A stretch of DNA of 64,000 nt from Vibrio litoralis DSM 17657 (GCF_000426765.1 NZ_AUFZ01000018.1:62001-126000); one strand, 5' to 3'; positions 1 to 9,276 are shown, numbered from the stretch's first letter. The notes: generated by a model not told the origin, from the letters alone. Translations and numbers: made by a program.

Positions 1-449
1 GTCACACGTAGGCCGGTAGCATACAGCAGCTCTAGCATGGCTTTATCACGTAGCTCTAGAGGGTCTTCAACAATTGGCGCATCAAGTAAGGCTTCAATCT
101 GTTGTTCTGATAAATCTTTCGGCAAGCGTTTCGGCAACTTAGGCGCAATTAATAACGCACTAGGATCATCGCTGCGCAACTTCTCACGAGTAAAATATTG
201 GAATAGTCGACGTATGGCAGACAACATTCGTGCTCGAGAAGTTTGCTTGTAATTTTGTTCCAATAACCAAGCTTGGTAGGCTTGTAAATCATAAGTCGTC
301 ACGGTTAATAAACTCATTGATTGCTTACTTAACCATCCCACCAACTTATCGAGATCATGTCGATAAGACTGCAAGGTATTTTCTGATAAGCCTTTCTCCA
401 GCCAAATTGAATCAAGAAAACGTTCTACCAGAGCTAATTCAGACTGCAT
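1..449 (-). CDS. xerD: Site-specific tyrosine recombinase XerD (N-terminal part, cut by window edge)
   Basis: The first 149 codons are visible, read leftwards from the ATG at 449; the rest lies outside the window. The protein starts MQSELALVERFLDSIW and continues through the N-terminal core-binding domain of tyrosine recombinases, with the typical stretch ARMLSAIRRLFQYF, and stops in DKAMLELLYATGLRVT at the start of the catalytic domain. XerD acts with XerC at the dif site to resolve chromosome dimers. The catalytic Arg/His/Tyr residues are beyond the edge and cannot be checked. fldB is divergent from it, the same pairing as in Escherichia coli, which supports XerD over XerC. Confidence 0.9.
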   Translation of the reverse strand, partial: MQSELALVERFLDSIWLEKGLSENTLQSYRHDLDKLVGWLSKQSMSLLTVTTYDLQAYQAWLLEQNYKQTSRARMLSAIRRLFQYFTREKLRSDDPSALLIAPKLPKRLPKDLSEQQIEALLDAPIVEDPLELRDKAMLELLYATGLRV

Positions 450-608
450 CACCTATTACTCACTTTATGCCTAATATTTAATACCTAATATCCATGCTGA
501 GACTACGGTAGCTCACTCATAATTGCCACTTATTTTACTGAAAGCATGTAAAGCTCTGACTATTACCGTTAGAATTAACCACAAATTCATCAAACGTTGA
601 AAAACACT

Positions 609-1127
609 ATGAAGATAGGCTTATTCTACGGTTCAAGTACCTGTTATACCGAAATAGCTTCGGAAAAAATCCGCGCGATTATTGGCGAAGATCTGGTCGA
701 TATCTACAATATTAAAGATACCCCAGTCTCAACACTTCAAGATTATGATTTCCTTATTTTAGGGATTTCCACTTGGGATTTCGGTGAGATACAAGAAGAT
801 TGGAGCGCGGTATGGCAGCAACTCGATGGGCTATCTCTAAACGACAAGTACGTGGCGTTATTCGGTCTCGGCGATCAAGAAGGCTATGGCGAATGGTTTC
901 TCGATGCGATGGGAATGCTTCACGACGAACTGATGGCAACGGGAGTTAAGTTTCTCGGCTACTGGCCGAACCAAGGCTATGAGTTTGAACAATCAAAAGC
1001 GCTTACTGAAGATAAAACGCATTTTGTTGGCTTAGCGCTTGATGAAGATTCTCAATATGAACTCAGCGATCAGCGTATCGAGCAGTGGTGCGAGCAAATC
1101 CTTGTTGAGTATCACGACAGTTTATAA
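609..1127 (+). CDS. fldB: Flavodoxin FldB
   Basis: A 172-residue flavodoxin, a small cytoplasmic FMN protein that shuttles electrons. The phosphate-binding loop GSSTCYTE lies at residues 8-15, the first FMN-ring loop STWDFGE at 54-60 and the second around [10 protein letters not shown] at 88-97. Length and sequence match the FldB branch rather than FldA, and the neighbour is xerD as in enterobacteria. An in-frame TTG at 597 would add four residues, but family members begin MKIGLF, so the ATG at 609 is chosen. The shine-dalgarno sequence is weak. It is transcribed away from xerD and ends at a terminator shared with brnQ. Confidence 0.93.
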   Translation: MKIGLFYGSSTCYTEIASEKIRAIIGEDLVDIYNIKDTPVSTLQDYDFLILGISTWDFGEIQEDWSAVWQQLDGLSLNDKYVALFGLGDQEGYGEWFLDAMGMLHDELMATGVKFLGYWPNQGYEFEQSKALTEDKTHFVGLALDEDSQYELSDQRIEQWCEQILVEYHDSL

Positions 1128-1154
1128 CTTTACCGTTCGAAAACATTCGAATAC

Positions 1155-1195
1155 AAAAAAGGCTTAGTGAGTTGAATCCACTAAGCCTTTTTCTT
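1155..1195. terminator. Bidirectional terminator between fldB and brnQ
   Basis: A stem of AAAAAGGCTTAGTG paired with CACTAAGCCTTTTT encloses an 8-9 base loop. It is flanked by A and T runs so that it can stop transcription from both converging genes. Confidence 0.9.
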
Positions 1196-1216
1196 TCTTG
1201 TTAGCTGGTTAAACGA

Positions 1217-2545
1217 TTAAGCCATATCTTCGCTTAACTCGGCCACTTCATTCGCTTGCTTCTCGCACTTTGGGACAAACATCATCACCGCAATCGCCGC
1301 CAATGTTGGCAGCATCCACGCCATACCGTAATCAAACAACGGTAGGAAGTTGAATACTGACATATCAATACCGACTGCTTTTCCTGCATCAATCAAAGCA
1401 AATAATAAAGATAAGCAAACCACAAAACGATACGCCAAAGCACGGTTCGGCAGACGAGAACGAACCAATGTTAGGAATACAATCGCAATCGCCACTGGGT
1501 ACAAGGCAAACAATACTGGTACAGATAAGGCAATTAATTGCGTTAAACCAACATTTGCCACCAATGCACACACTGAACCGACGACAATAACCCATGCTTT
1601 ATAGCTAATTGGGGTTAATGAGCTAAAGTAATCGGCACAAGCTGAAATCAAACCAATTGAAGTGGTTAAACACGCTAATAATACAATGGTAGTTAAAACG
1701 AACTGACCTTCAGTACCAAATAGAGCTTGCACATAAACACTTAAAATTGCGCCACCGTTATCTAGGCCAGCCGCAATGCCATTACTGGTCGCGCCAAGGT
1801 AGAACAATGAAATGTAAACCAGAGCCAAACCGCCTGCTGCAATAAATGCTGCATAGGTTACATAGCGAGTTACCGCACGTTTATCAGTAATCTTCTTGCT
1901 ACGTAAAGCTTCAATGATCAAAGTACCAAACATCAGCGAAGCAAAGGTATCCATAGTGTTATAACCATCAAGGAAACCAGTACTAAATGCATGGGTTACA
2001 TAGCGACCTTGTGCCGCGACAATATCGCCTTGAGGGTTAATAAATACCATGACAGAAAGAATGATTAACCCTAAAAATAGAACCGGAGTCAGCACCTTAC
2101 CAATCACATCTAATAGCTTACCTTGAGACCAAGCAAAGCCCATCGCAATAGCAAAAAAGACGATAGAAAAAATAGTGAGATGTATTTGTGATGGTTCGGC
2201 GATAAATGGTTTCAAACCCATTTCATACGCCACAAGACCGGTACGAGGCGCAGCAAAAGCTGGACCAATGATAATAAAGAAAAGTACCGCAACAATTGTC
2301 GCAGCTTTTTTAGGTAAGTCTTGGGTCAGTTTATCCCAACCGCCACCGACTAGCGCAATGGCAATAATACCAAGTAAAGGCAGACCTACTGCTGTGCTAA
2401 GAAACCCTAGCATAGTAGAAAACACCGATTCGCCAGCTAATTGACCAGCAAGTGGTGGGAAGATGATATTGCCAGCGCCTAAAAAGAACGCAAACAACAT
2501 GAAGCCTAGGGCCCAAATATCGGTTATTTTTAACTTTTGGTTCAA
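1217..2545 (-). CDS. brnQ: Branched-chain amino acid transporter, LIVCS family (BrnQ)
   Basis: A 442-residue inner-membrane protein with about twelve hydrophobic segments. The N-terminus, with ALGFMLFAFFLGAGNIIFPP at residues 12-31, is the signature of LIVCS (BrnQ) sodium-coupled importers of leucine, isoleucine and valine. Length equals the family norm (about 440). It is a single-gene unit convergent with fldB. The upstream 330 bases contain a short inverted-repeat element (2597-2638), so that repeat lies in its leader or promoter region. Substrate specificity among the three amino acids cannot be read from sequence. Confidence 0.92.
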   Translation of the reverse strand: MNQKLKITDIWALGFMLFAFFLGAGNIIFPPLAGQLAGESVFSTMLGFLSTAVGLPLLGIIAIALVGGGWDKLTQDLPKKAATIVAVLFFIIIGPAFAAPRTGLVAYEMGLKPFIAEPSQIHLTIFSIVFFAIAMGFAWSQGKLLDVIGKVLTPVLFLGLIILSVMVFINPQGDIVAAQGRYVTHAFSTGFLDGYNTMDTFASLMFGTLIIEALRSKKITDKRAVTRYVTYAAFIAAGGLALVYISLFYLGATSNGIAAGLDNGGAILSVYVQALFGTEGQFVLTTIVLLACLTTSIGLISACADYFSSLTPISYKAWVIVVGSVCALVANVGLTQLIALSVPVLFALYPVAIAIVFLTLVRSRLPNRALAYRFVVCLSLLFALIDAGKAVGIDMSVFNFLPLFDYGMAWMLPTLAAIAVMMFVPKCEKQANEVAELSEDMA

Positions 2546-2878
2546 AATAAACCCTTAATATAATAGTAATGAATTGCATTTCAGGAGAACAAAACATATA
2601 CCCAAATGACTTCTGCATCTTGAAGTTACTTGGGTATAAAACTCTACCTAAATATAAGGAGCAAGATAATGAACAAATTAGAGCCAACGCGCAAGCAAAC
2701 AGCAATAAAACACCACAAAATAACAACATTAAAACGTAAAGGCAGTGTTTATCTCTACTAAAAACCAATATATTAAGAATTTACCACTTAACAACATCAA
2801 AACAATAACATTACAAACAAGCATAAAAAACCATATTAAGACCATAAATTAGACACTTGAGCCAAAAGCATTGATATT
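2546..2878. other. Intergenic region between divergent brnQ and trmN6
   Basis: A 333-base AT-rich stretch holding the promoters of two divergent genes and the short inverted repeat at 2597-2638. I see no convincing small gene. A leucine-rich frame on the minus strand lacks a ribosome binding site and its own stop. Confidence 0.6.
2597..2638. repeat. Minimal copy of the TATACCCAA inverted-repeat family
   Basis: TATACCCAAATGACTTC is followed after a 6-base loop by a reverse complement ending in ACTTGGGTATA. Only the two terminal arms of the larger element at 5978-6244 are present, so this is a solo-ends or internally deleted copy. Confidence 0.85.
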
Positions 2879-3592
2879 ATGAATAAAACTAAAGACTTTC
2901 ATTTAAAGCAGTTCTCAATTTACGGTGGTCATTCCGGCATGGCAGTCAGTACTGATGGAATATTACTCGGTGCCTGGGCTAACATATCCAATCCCAATCA
3001 CAGTTCAATATTAGATATTGGCACTGGTACTGGGCTACTAGCATTAATGTGCGCCCAAAGAAGCCAACAAAGTCAGATTACCGCCATTGATATTGATGAC
3101 GATGCGATTAAAGCCGCGCAATATAATGTCGATAACAGCCCTTGGAGCAAAAGAATTAAGGTTATCAAGGCTCCGGCCCAGCAGTTAAAATCAAAGCAGC
3201 AGTTTGATCATATTGTTTGTAATCCACCCTACTTCAATTCAGGAGTCACCTCCGATTGGCAAGCCCGAGCAACCGCACGTCATACGCACACTTTGCCGCA
3301 CAGTGAGTTACTTATCGCTTGTGCTAAGTTATTAACCCCATCCGGCAGTGCCAATTTTATTTTACCGAAAGCTGAAGGCGAAGCGTTTATTCAACTAGCT
3401 TTAGAACAAGGCTGGTTTGTAAAGCGACTCTGCCAAGTCAATACCACTGAGCATAAACCCGGCTATCGATTATTATTCACCTTAACTCGCGATCAAACCG
3501 AATGTCAGAATAGCCAGTTAACGATTCATCAAGCTGACGGTTATAGCGCACCATTTATTCAACTGACTCGCGATTTTTATCTCAAGATGTAA
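2879..3592 (+). CDS. trmN6: tRNA1(Val) adenine-37 N6-methyltransferase (TrmN6/YfiC)
   Basis: A 237-residue Rossmann-fold methyltransferase. The SAM-binding motif LDIGTGTG lies at residues 45-52 and the amino-methyltransferase motif NPPYF at 115-119, which is typical of enzymes that methylate an exocyclic amino group. The N-terminus FSIYGGHSGMAVSTDGILLGAW matches the YfiC family, which modifies A37 of valine tRNA. The next gene is srmB, as in Escherichia coli where yfiC and srmB are neighbours, which supports the assignment. It starts at the ATG at 2879. Cytoplasmic; acts on tRNA with S-adenosylmethionine. Confidence 0.9.
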   Translation: MNKTKDFHLKQFSIYGGHSGMAVSTDGILLGAWANISNPNHSSILDIGTGTGLLALMCAQRSQQSQITAIDIDDDAIKAAQYNVDNSPWSKRIKVIKAPAQQLKSKQQFDHIVCNPPYFNSGVTSDWQARATARHTHTLPHSELLIACAKLLTPSGSANFILPKAEGEAFIQLALEQGWFVKRLCQVNTTEHKPGYRLLFTLTRDQTECQNSQLTIHQADGYSAPFIQLTRDFYLKM

Positions 3593-3635
3593 TGACGCTA
3601 AGTAGAGATCTCTCACTGAAATTAGGATCTTGCAA

Positions 3636-3719
3636 TATACCCAAGTGACTTCAATTAGCCTTGCCTAAAGCGGGTTTTATTCTTGCTGGAGACTCGCATC
3701 TTGCAGTCACTTGGGTATA
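3636..3719. repeat. Short (84-bp) copy of the TATACCCAA inverted-repeat family
   Basis: The left arm TATACCCAAGTGACTTC and right arm CAGTCACTTGGGTATA flank an interior (GCCTTGCCTAAAGCGGG and onward) that matches the right third of the 267-bp copy at 5978-6244. It is therefore an internally deleted derivative. It lies just upstream of srmB, and its right end runs into a TATAAT hexamer at 3718-3723. Confidence 0.88.
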
Positions 3720-3781
3720 TAATGCGCGACCGTTTTAATAAACCCTGAACCTAAAGCCACTCGGCTTGTTGGAGAAATGAC

Positions 3782-5005
3782 GTGATCAGAACTTTTGCTG
3801 AACTCGATTTAGACCAAAACCTTATTGAAGCCATTGAAGACATGGGCTTTGAGCGCCCGACTCAAATTCAGGCGGATGCCATTCCACAAGCGCTTGATGG
3901 CAAGGATGTCTTAGCGTCAGCTCCTACTGGTACAGGGAAAACTGCTGCATTTGCACTTCCTGCCCTACAGTTCTTACAAGATTTCCCACGTAAGAAAGCC
4001 GGCCCGGCTCGTGTACTAATCTTAACGCCAACTCGTGAACTTGCGATGCAGGTAGCTGACCAAACTCGCGCGCTGGCAAAAAATACCAACTTAAACATTT
4101 TCACCATTACCGGTGGCGTGATGTATCAAGAACACGCTGATATTTTGGGTACCACTCAAGATATCGTGGTTGCAACACCTGGCCGATTAATGGAATACAT
4201 TGAAGCCGAGCGTTTTGATTGTCGAGCGATTGAATGGCTGATCTTAGATGAAGCAGATCGCATGCTAGATATGGGCTTTGGTCCAGTAGTTGACCGTCTA
4301 TCCTCAGAATGTCGCTGGCGTAAACAAACTCTGCTTTTTTCTGCGACTTTAGAAGGCCGTGGCGTTGAAGGCTTTACTGAAGATCTACTAAAGAACCCGG
4401 TAAAAGTGGAAGCGGATCCCTCTCGACGTGAACGTAAAAAAATCACCCAATGGTATCACCGCGCCGATAATGCCGAACATAAACTGGCACTGTTAAAAAA
4501 TATTCTTATCGAACAAGCTGAACGCACTATTATCTTTGTAAAGACTCGTGAACGTCTTGCAGAGCTTCGTGGACAGCTAGAAAGCGCTCAAATCGTCTGT
4601 TCATGGATCCAAGGAGAAATGCCTCAGGATCGTCGTAACAACGCGATTCAACGTTTCCGCGATGGTGAAGTGAATGTATTAATTGCTACCGATGTGGCGG
4701 CGCGTGGCATCGATTTACCCGATGTTAGCCATGTCATTAACTACGACATGCCAAGAACCGCGGATGTGTACCTACACCGTATTGGCCGTACTGCTCGCGC
4801 CGGTAAAAAAGGCAATGCGATTTCTTTGATTGAAGCCCATGACCAGCCGATGATTGATCGCGTGATGCGCTACACTCAAGATGAAATCAAAGAACGCTAC
4901 ATTAAAGATCTTCGCCCACAAAGCAAAAAAGCGACTTTTAAGAAGAAGAAAAAGAAAGCGCCTGCTGCGAAGAAGAAAACGGCTGTGAAAAAGAAGAAAA
5001 AGTAA
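3782..5005 (+). CDS. srmB: ATP-dependent RNA helicase SrmB (DEAD-box)
   Basis: A 407-residue DEAD-box helicase that helps assemble the large ribosomal subunit. The order of motifs is complete: Q motif near residues 23-29, Walker A APTGTGKT at 47-54, PTREL at 83-87, DEAD at 156-159, SAT at 187-189, ARGID at 307-311 and HRIGRTAR at 332-339. A Lys-rich basic tail (about residues 383-407) follows, as expected for RNA binding. The start is the GTG at 3782, downstream of GGAG. An ATG at 3777 opens a dead-end ATG ACG TGA that overlaps it. The neighbour trmN6 fits the yfiC-srmB pair. Confidence 0.94.
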   Translation: MIRTFAELDLDQNLIEAIEDMGFERPTQIQADAIPQALDGKDVLASAPTGTGKTAAFALPALQFLQDFPRKKAGPARVLILTPTRELAMQVADQTRALAKNTNLNIFTITGGVMYQEHADILGTTQDIVVATPGRLMEYIEAERFDCRAIEWLILDEADRMLDMGFGPVVDRLSSECRWRKQTLLFSATLEGRGVEGFTEDLLKNPVKVEADPSRRERKKITQWYHRADNAEHKLALLKNILIEQAERTIIFVKTRERLAELRGQLESAQIVCSWIQGEMPQDRRNNAIQRFRDGEVNVLIATDVAARGIDLPDVSHVINYDMPRTADVYLHRIGRTARAGKKGNAISLIEAHDQPMIDRVMRYTQDEIKERYIKDLRPQSKKATFKKKKKKAPAAKKKTAVKKKKK

Positions 5006-5050
5006 GACATTCTTACTAAGCCATTCTCACCAAACCATTCTCGTAAAATT

Positions 5051-5079
5051 AAAAAGGAGCTACTATTCGCTCCTTTTTT
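5051..5079. terminator. Bidirectional terminator between srmB and yaaA
   Basis: AAAAAGGAGC and GCTCCTTTTTT form a perfect stem around an 8-base loop, with A and T runs on both sides for the two convergent genes. Confidence 0.9.
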
Positions 5080-5119
5080 ACGTTTTCAGTTTACGCTTTC
5101 AAGCAACAAAAAATGCAGA

Positions 5120-5893
5120 TTACTGCTCTTCTCGCTTAAACACCAATTCAGTTTCCGTAGATTCTGCCGCCACAAAGTAATAGCCGGCTGTATCGAATGC
5201 TTTCAACGCATCCAAATCTTCTACTTTATTTTCAATGATGTAACGCGCCATCATGCCGCGGGCTTTTTTCGCGTAAAAGCTGATCACCTTGTAGGTGCCA
5301 TTTTTGCAGTCTTTAAATACCGGGGTAATGATTTTACCTTTCACACCTTTAGGCTTCACTGCTTTAAAGTACTCATTCGACGCTAGGTTAATTAACCACT
5401 CATCGCCTTGTGCTTGTAACGCATCATTGACTTTATCGGTAATGATATCGCCCCAGAACTGATACAGGTTACTACCACGTGGATTCGCTAACCTTGTGCC
5501 CATTTCTAAGCGATATGGCTGCATTAAATCAAGCGGCTTCAATAAACCATACAAACCAGACAGCATTCTTAAATGAGACTGAGCATAGTCGATATCCGCT
5601 TCCGACAGACTATTTGCATCTAGTCCGGTATACACATCGCCTTTAAAAGCAAACAACGCTTGACGCGCATTCTCAAAACTAAATTCAGAGCTCCATTGAG
5701 CAAAGCGAGCCACATTCAGACCAGCAATCTTATCACTGACTTTCATTAAACTAGCTACATCTGCAGGCGTAAGCTGACGGCATACTTCAATTAGCTCAGC
5801 AGAGTGATCGGTTAAATCAGGTTGAGTGTGCTTTTGGGTAGGAAGCGGAGATTCGTAATCAAGTGTTTTTGCAGGAGAAACCAATATCAGCAT
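5120..5893 (-). CDS. yaaA: Peroxide stress resistance protein YaaA (DUF328)
   Basis: A 257-residue protein of the YaaA/UPF0246 family. It begins [17 protein letters not shown] and carries the family blocks [33 protein letters not shown] and [15 protein letters not shown]. In Escherichia coli YaaA lowers free intracellular iron during peroxide stress and binds DNA, which is known from the family and not visible here. An in-frame TTG at 5899 could extend it by two residues; the ATG at 5893 is chosen because family members start MLIL. It is a single-gene unit with no clear promoter boxes visible upstream. Confidence 0.9.
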   Translation of the reverse strand: MLILVSPAKTLDYESPLPTQKHTQPDLTDHSAELIEVCRQLTPADVASLMKVSDKIAGLNVARFAQWSSEFSFENARQALFAFKGDVYTGLDANSLSEADIDYAQSHLRMLSGLYGLLKPLDLMQPYRLEMGTRLANPRGSNLYQFWGDIITDKVNDALQAQGDEWLINLASNEYFKAVKPKGVKGKIITPVFKDCKNGTYKVISFYAKKARGMMARYIIENKVEDLDALKAFDTAGYYFVAAESTETELVFKREEQ

Positions 5894-5977
5894 ATTCAAT
5901 CCATGTGTTCTGAGGGGTATTTGGCACCATTATAACAAAAAAGCCACGCATCGCTGCATGGCTTTTACTATTAGTGG

Positions 5978-6244
5978 TATACCCAAGTGACTTCAAGATG
6001 CAGAATTCAGAGCTATCATCCAAACTTTTAAGCAAGGAAGATTGGCGAAGGAATGTAAACACCTTTCAAACCAATCTGACGCAGCATAAAGGTTTGGATG
6101 AAGCTCCCGAAGGGCAAGTTAAAACAAGCTTTATGCTGCGTTAAATTAAATAGAGATAGAATAACTATGATCATATTCAATTTGCCTTGCCTACAGCTTG
6201 TTTTAATCTTGCTGAAACTCGCATCTTGAAGTTACTTGGGTATA
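5978..6244. repeat. Full-length (267-bp) TATACCCAA inverted-repeat element
   Basis: The ends TATACCCAAGTGACTTC and GAAGTTACTTGGGTATA form roughly 24-bp terminal inverted repeats. The interior carries no plausible gene. Its first 128 bases reappear at the right edge of the window (63873-64000) with few changes, and its last third reappears inside the copy at 3636-3719. This is a MITE-like or REP-like non-coding element lying between yaaA and the symporter gene. Confidence 0.88.
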
Positions 6245-6257
6245 TAGGTCAAAGTTA

Positions 6258-7685
6258 TTACTTAGACTCTTTACCCCATACGCCTTCTTCAATTTGAGAA
6301 TGCAGTTCTGGGAAATCTTTCGCATCAAATGTCGGTAATTTACCTTCATCTAATTGCTTGTTGTAGTCTTTCGCTAGTTTAATAACGATACCAGACAACA
6401 ATAAGATAGCCACTAAGTTAACAATCGCCATCAAGCCCATTGAGGCATCAGCAAGAGACCATACCGTTGGTAGTGTCGCTAATGAACCAAACATCACCAT
6501 ACCAAGTACAATGACACGGAAGATGTTTTTAGCATGACGAGATTTCTTAAAGATAAACACAATATTGCTTTCTGCGTAAGAGTAGTTAGCAATGATTGAT
6601 GTGAATGCAAAGAAGAAGATCGCGATAGCAACGAAGGTTTTACCCCACTCACCAACTTGAGAGCTCAATGCGTTTTGCGTCAAGATGATACCTGTCACTT
6701 CACCGTGTGGCACATATTCACCTGATAGCAAAATGATCGATACTGTTGCAGTACAGATAACGATCGTATCAACAAATACACCTAGCATTTGCACATAACC
6801 TTGTGATGCTGGGTGTGGTGGATACGGAGTTGCTGCTGCCGCTGCATTTGGCGCAGACCCCATACCGGCTTCGTTCGAAAACAAGCCACGAGCAACACCC
6901 GTCTTAATCGCATTCATAATGGCGTAACCTATGCCACCAGCTGCCGCTTCTTGTAAACCGAAAGCACTCTTGAAGATTAATGAAATAGCACCCGGTACTT
7001 TATCTAGGTTCATAAAGATAACAATCACTGCTAGTACTAGGTAGAAGATCGCCATGATTGGCACTAGAATTTCCGCAGTACGAGCAATCTTACGGATACC
7101 ACCGAAGATAACAAAACCAGAAAGCACAACCAGTACACCACCGACCATTGCTTTATTCCAAGCAAAAGCTGTGTGCATCGCATCTGCAATCGAGTTTGAT
7201 TGAACCGCATTAAATACCAAGCCAAAAGCAATGATAAGGAAGATTGAGAATAGGATGCCCATCCAGCGCATACCTAAGCCTTTTTCCATGTAGTAAGCCG
7301 GACCACCAACATAAGTGCCGTCAGAACCTTTGGTTTTGTATAACTGGGCCAAGGTGCTTTCTGCAAATGCAGTGGCCATACCAACCATAGCAATGATCCA
7401 CATCCAGAAAATTGCGCCAGGGCCACCCACGGTTAAAGCTACCGCAACACCCGCCATGTTACCTGTACCAACACGCGCAGCTAGGCTTGTACAAAAAGCT
7501 TGAAAAGAAGAAATGCCTGATGTATCTGCTTTACGGCTGTTTTTTAATACCGAAAACATGTGCGTAAAGTGGCGAAATTGAATAAGGCCAAGACGCACAG
7601 TGAAATACACACCAACGCCGACCAATAAGTAGACCAGAATAGATCCCCAAAGAAGATCGTTTAATAAAGCTATTAGATCCGTCAC
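6258..7685 (-). CDS. Sodium:alanine/glycine symporter, AGCS family
   Basis: A 475-residue inner-membrane carrier with about eleven hydrophobic segments. The signature GTGNMAGVAVALTVGGPGAIF at roughly residues 73-93 and the block FSNEAGMGSAPNAAAAA are diagnostic of the AGCS (AlsT/DagA) sodium-driven importers of alanine or glycine. The start is a GTG at 7685, preceded by AGGTGAGG as a strong ribosome binding site; no ATG is nearby. Two inverted repeats lie in the upstream leader (7719-7765). I looked for a glycine riboswitch, which controls such genes in some vibrios, and did not find its conserved elements. Confidence 0.88.
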   Translation of the reverse strand: MTDLIALLNDLLWGSILVYLLVGVGVYFTVRLGLIQFRHFTHMFSVLKNSRKADTSGISSFQAFCTSLAARVGTGNMAGVAVALTVGGPGAIFWMWIIAMVGMATAFAESTLAQLYKTKGSDGTYVGGPAYYMEKGLGMRWMGILFSIFLIIAFGLVFNAVQSNSIADAMHTAFAWNKAMVGGVLVVLSGFVIFGGIRKIARTAEILVPIMAIFYLVLAVIVIFMNLDKVPGAISLIFKSAFGLQEAAAGGIGYAIMNAIKTGVARGLFSNEAGMGSAPNAAAAATPYPPHPASQGYVQMLGVFVDTIVICTATVSIILLSGEYVPHGEVTGIILTQNALSSQVGEWGKTFVAIAIFFFAFTSIIANYSYAESNIVFIFKKSRHAKNIFRVIVLGMVMFGSLATLPTVWSLADASMGLMAIVNLVAILLLSGIVIKLAKDYNKQLDEGKLPTFDAKDFPELHSQIEEGVWGKESK

Positions 7686-8398
7686 GCAAACCTCACCTAA
7701 ATTAATGATTCATTTACCCTCACTATGAGAGTGAGTTCCCTCAACACTCAAATCATTTGAGTGTTCGCCTTATCTCTTTATATGTTCGTTGCTTTTATTA
7801 TGTTTAGAGAAAAAGCACATCAAAATGCAATTTTAGATCTTAAACTATGGACTAAATCGATAATGACGGCAGGATAATGCAGGGCTACGCGCTAAAAATC
7901 AATATCAAATTTAATTCATAGTTATGCATTATTACACTAGATGATAGTAAGTTTTTGGTATATTTAATCTGTTTTTTCACATTAAAGAAAAACTTTTGAC
8001 TATTAATTTTGAGAAATAAAAACTCAATTTTTCATCTTTGTTAAAAACAGGTAAATACTGAAAAGTTAAGAGTTAGTAAGGTCTCTACTCGAACACTACA
8101 TCAATTATTATTTGATAATTCAATTTAGATATCTAACCCGAAAGTCAAGTAAACATACCACTAACACCATTAACATTTCCGCAACCCAGCACAAGTCAAT
8201 CCTCCGCATTTTCCTACAAAAATAGTTTACTAAACGGCGAATTTTTACTCAGAAACAAATCATGAATCAAGCAGCATAATGACACAAAAGATTCATCTTT
8301 TAGAAACAAATGAGAAACACATCAAAGTTAACCTCTTAAAAAGTGTGGTATCAATAAAGTCCTGAATAGGATTCAGTATCAACAAAGAGGGATTACAG
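7686..8398. other. Divergent intergenic region (symporter / DUF3545 gene)
   Basis: A 713-base AT-rich gap. Near its left end are two inverted repeats (7719-7735 and 7743-7765). The remainder holds scattered A/T runs and the promoter of the small gene at 8399. I see no open frame with a ribosome binding site and no recognisable RNA gene. Confidence 0.6.
7719..7765 (-). promoter_or_regulatory. Pair of inverted repeats upstream of the symporter gene
   Basis: CTCACT/AGTGAG with a 5-base spacer (7719-7735) is followed by AACACTCAAAT/ATTTGAGTGTT around a single C (7743-7765), a perfect 23-base palindrome. The near-zero loop favours a protein-binding operator over an RNA hairpin. They lie 34-80 bases upstream of the GTG start. 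Confidence 0.5.
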
Positions 8399-8584
8399 AT
8401 GGAAAGCTTCCAATTAGAAGACATCATGGCAATGGAACCAAACCCTTATCGCGCTCACAAAACCAAGCCAACTAAGAGAAAATGGCGTGAGATTGAAGCG
8501 ATTCAAGATAGACGCCAACTACAAAAGGAATTGAAAGAACTGGATTACTTTGGCGAGTACAATTTAGAAGACCTTGATATTTAA
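8399..8584 (+). CDS. Small DUF3545-family protein
   Basis: A 61-residue, highly charged cytoplasmic protein. The central block KPTKRKWREIEAIQDRRQL followed by an acidic C-terminus (YFGEYNLEDLDI) fits the DUF3545 family of small gammaproteobacterial proteins as I remember it. The gene has a good ribosome binding site (AGAGGG, 8386-8391), its own terminator at 8694-8732 and a long upstream region. No function is known to me; the mixed charge and predicted helix suggest a binding partner, which is inference. Confidence 0.72.
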   Translation: MESFQLEDIMAMEPNPYRAHKTKPTKRKWREIEAIQDRRQLQKELKELDYFGEYNLEDLDI

Positions 8585-8693
8585 GGACCTATACTTTTAA
8601 AACACATAATCTTTAAACTTTGGATATGTAACCTTTAAAACCCAAATATCCATATTGTTATAATGACTAAATTGTTAGAATCGTTAAAAATAG

Positions 8694-8732
8694 AAAGCAG
8701 ACACGCTTGATAATGTGTCTGCTTTATTTTTA
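8694..8732. terminator. Bidirectional terminator between the DUF3545 gene and the hemerythrin gene
   Basis: AAAGCAGACAC and GTGTCTGCTTT form an 11-bp stem with a 10-base loop, followed by ATTTTTAT. It serves both converging genes. Confidence 0.88.
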
Positions 8733-8736
8733 TCTA

Positions 8737-9276
8737 TTAGCCATCTGACTTCATGTATTCAGACAGACGTTGGTACTCTTTATCAATACTTTGTCCAAAT
8801 AGTGGATCACTATCTTCACTACCCCACAACTTTTCAACCGCCAACCAATCCTGCTCGGTAAAATGACGCTTTAATGTAGGTAAAATTTCACGCTCTTCAA
8901 AATCTAAATGCTTTTTTTGTTGATGGATAAAATGCTCTAAACGCTCGCAAAATACATCATTCGGGACCACCGCATCTTGCAACACCATCTCCAGCAAATC
9001 AGAAAACTCTTTGGTCGTTTCCGATAAGTTTTTATGCTCTTCCAGCAAATTGGCAATATTATGATTATCGCCATAATGCTCTAAAAAATAATGATAGATA
9101 AGATCTTCCTTCGGATGATGTGTCATTTCCGAATGCCGCTGAAGATAAGAAATAATATCATTAATAATCAGATAATTAATTGGCTTCTCTTGTTTTAAAA
9201 AATTAAGCTTCTGGTCCAGAATAACCAGCAATCGCACCATATAGCTGTGCTCACGGCTTATAATATTTCCTAGCAT
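8737..9276 (-). CDS. Hemerythrin-like HHE-domain protein
   Basis: A 179-residue, mostly helical cytoplasmic protein. The metal-ligand pattern of HHE/hemerythrin domains is visible: REHSYM near residues 8-13, RHSEMTHHPKEDLIY around 47-61, LLEEHKNL around 77-84 and HQQKKHLDFEEREILP at about 117-132. Such proteins bind a di-iron centre and serve in oxygen, nitric oxide or iron handling; which one applies here is unknown. It is not YtfE/RIC, because the N-terminal Cys domain is absent. The start is supported by TAGGAGGGAGCC directly before the ATG. Confidence 0.85.
   Translation of the reverse strand: MLGNIISREHSYMVRLLVILDQKLNFLKQEKPINYLIINDIISYLQRHSEMTHHPKEDLIYHYFLEHYGDNHNIANLLEEHKNLSETTKEFSDLLEMVLQDAVVPNDVFCERLEHFIHQQKKHLDFEEREILPTLKRHFTEQDWLAVEKLWGSEDSDPLFGQSIDKEYQRLSEYMKSDG

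Noticed and set aside
2397..2768. Leucine-rich minus-strand frame upstream of and overlapping brnQ, possible leader peptide
   Set aside because: No ribosome binding site before the internal ATG at 2729, no stop before brnQ starts in another frame, and no terminator/antiterminator pair. It also runs through the inverted repeat.
7686..8398. Glycine riboswitch upstream of the AGCS symporter
   Set aside because: The conserved glycine aptamer blocks could not be found on the minus strand; only palindromes and AT-rich sequence are present.
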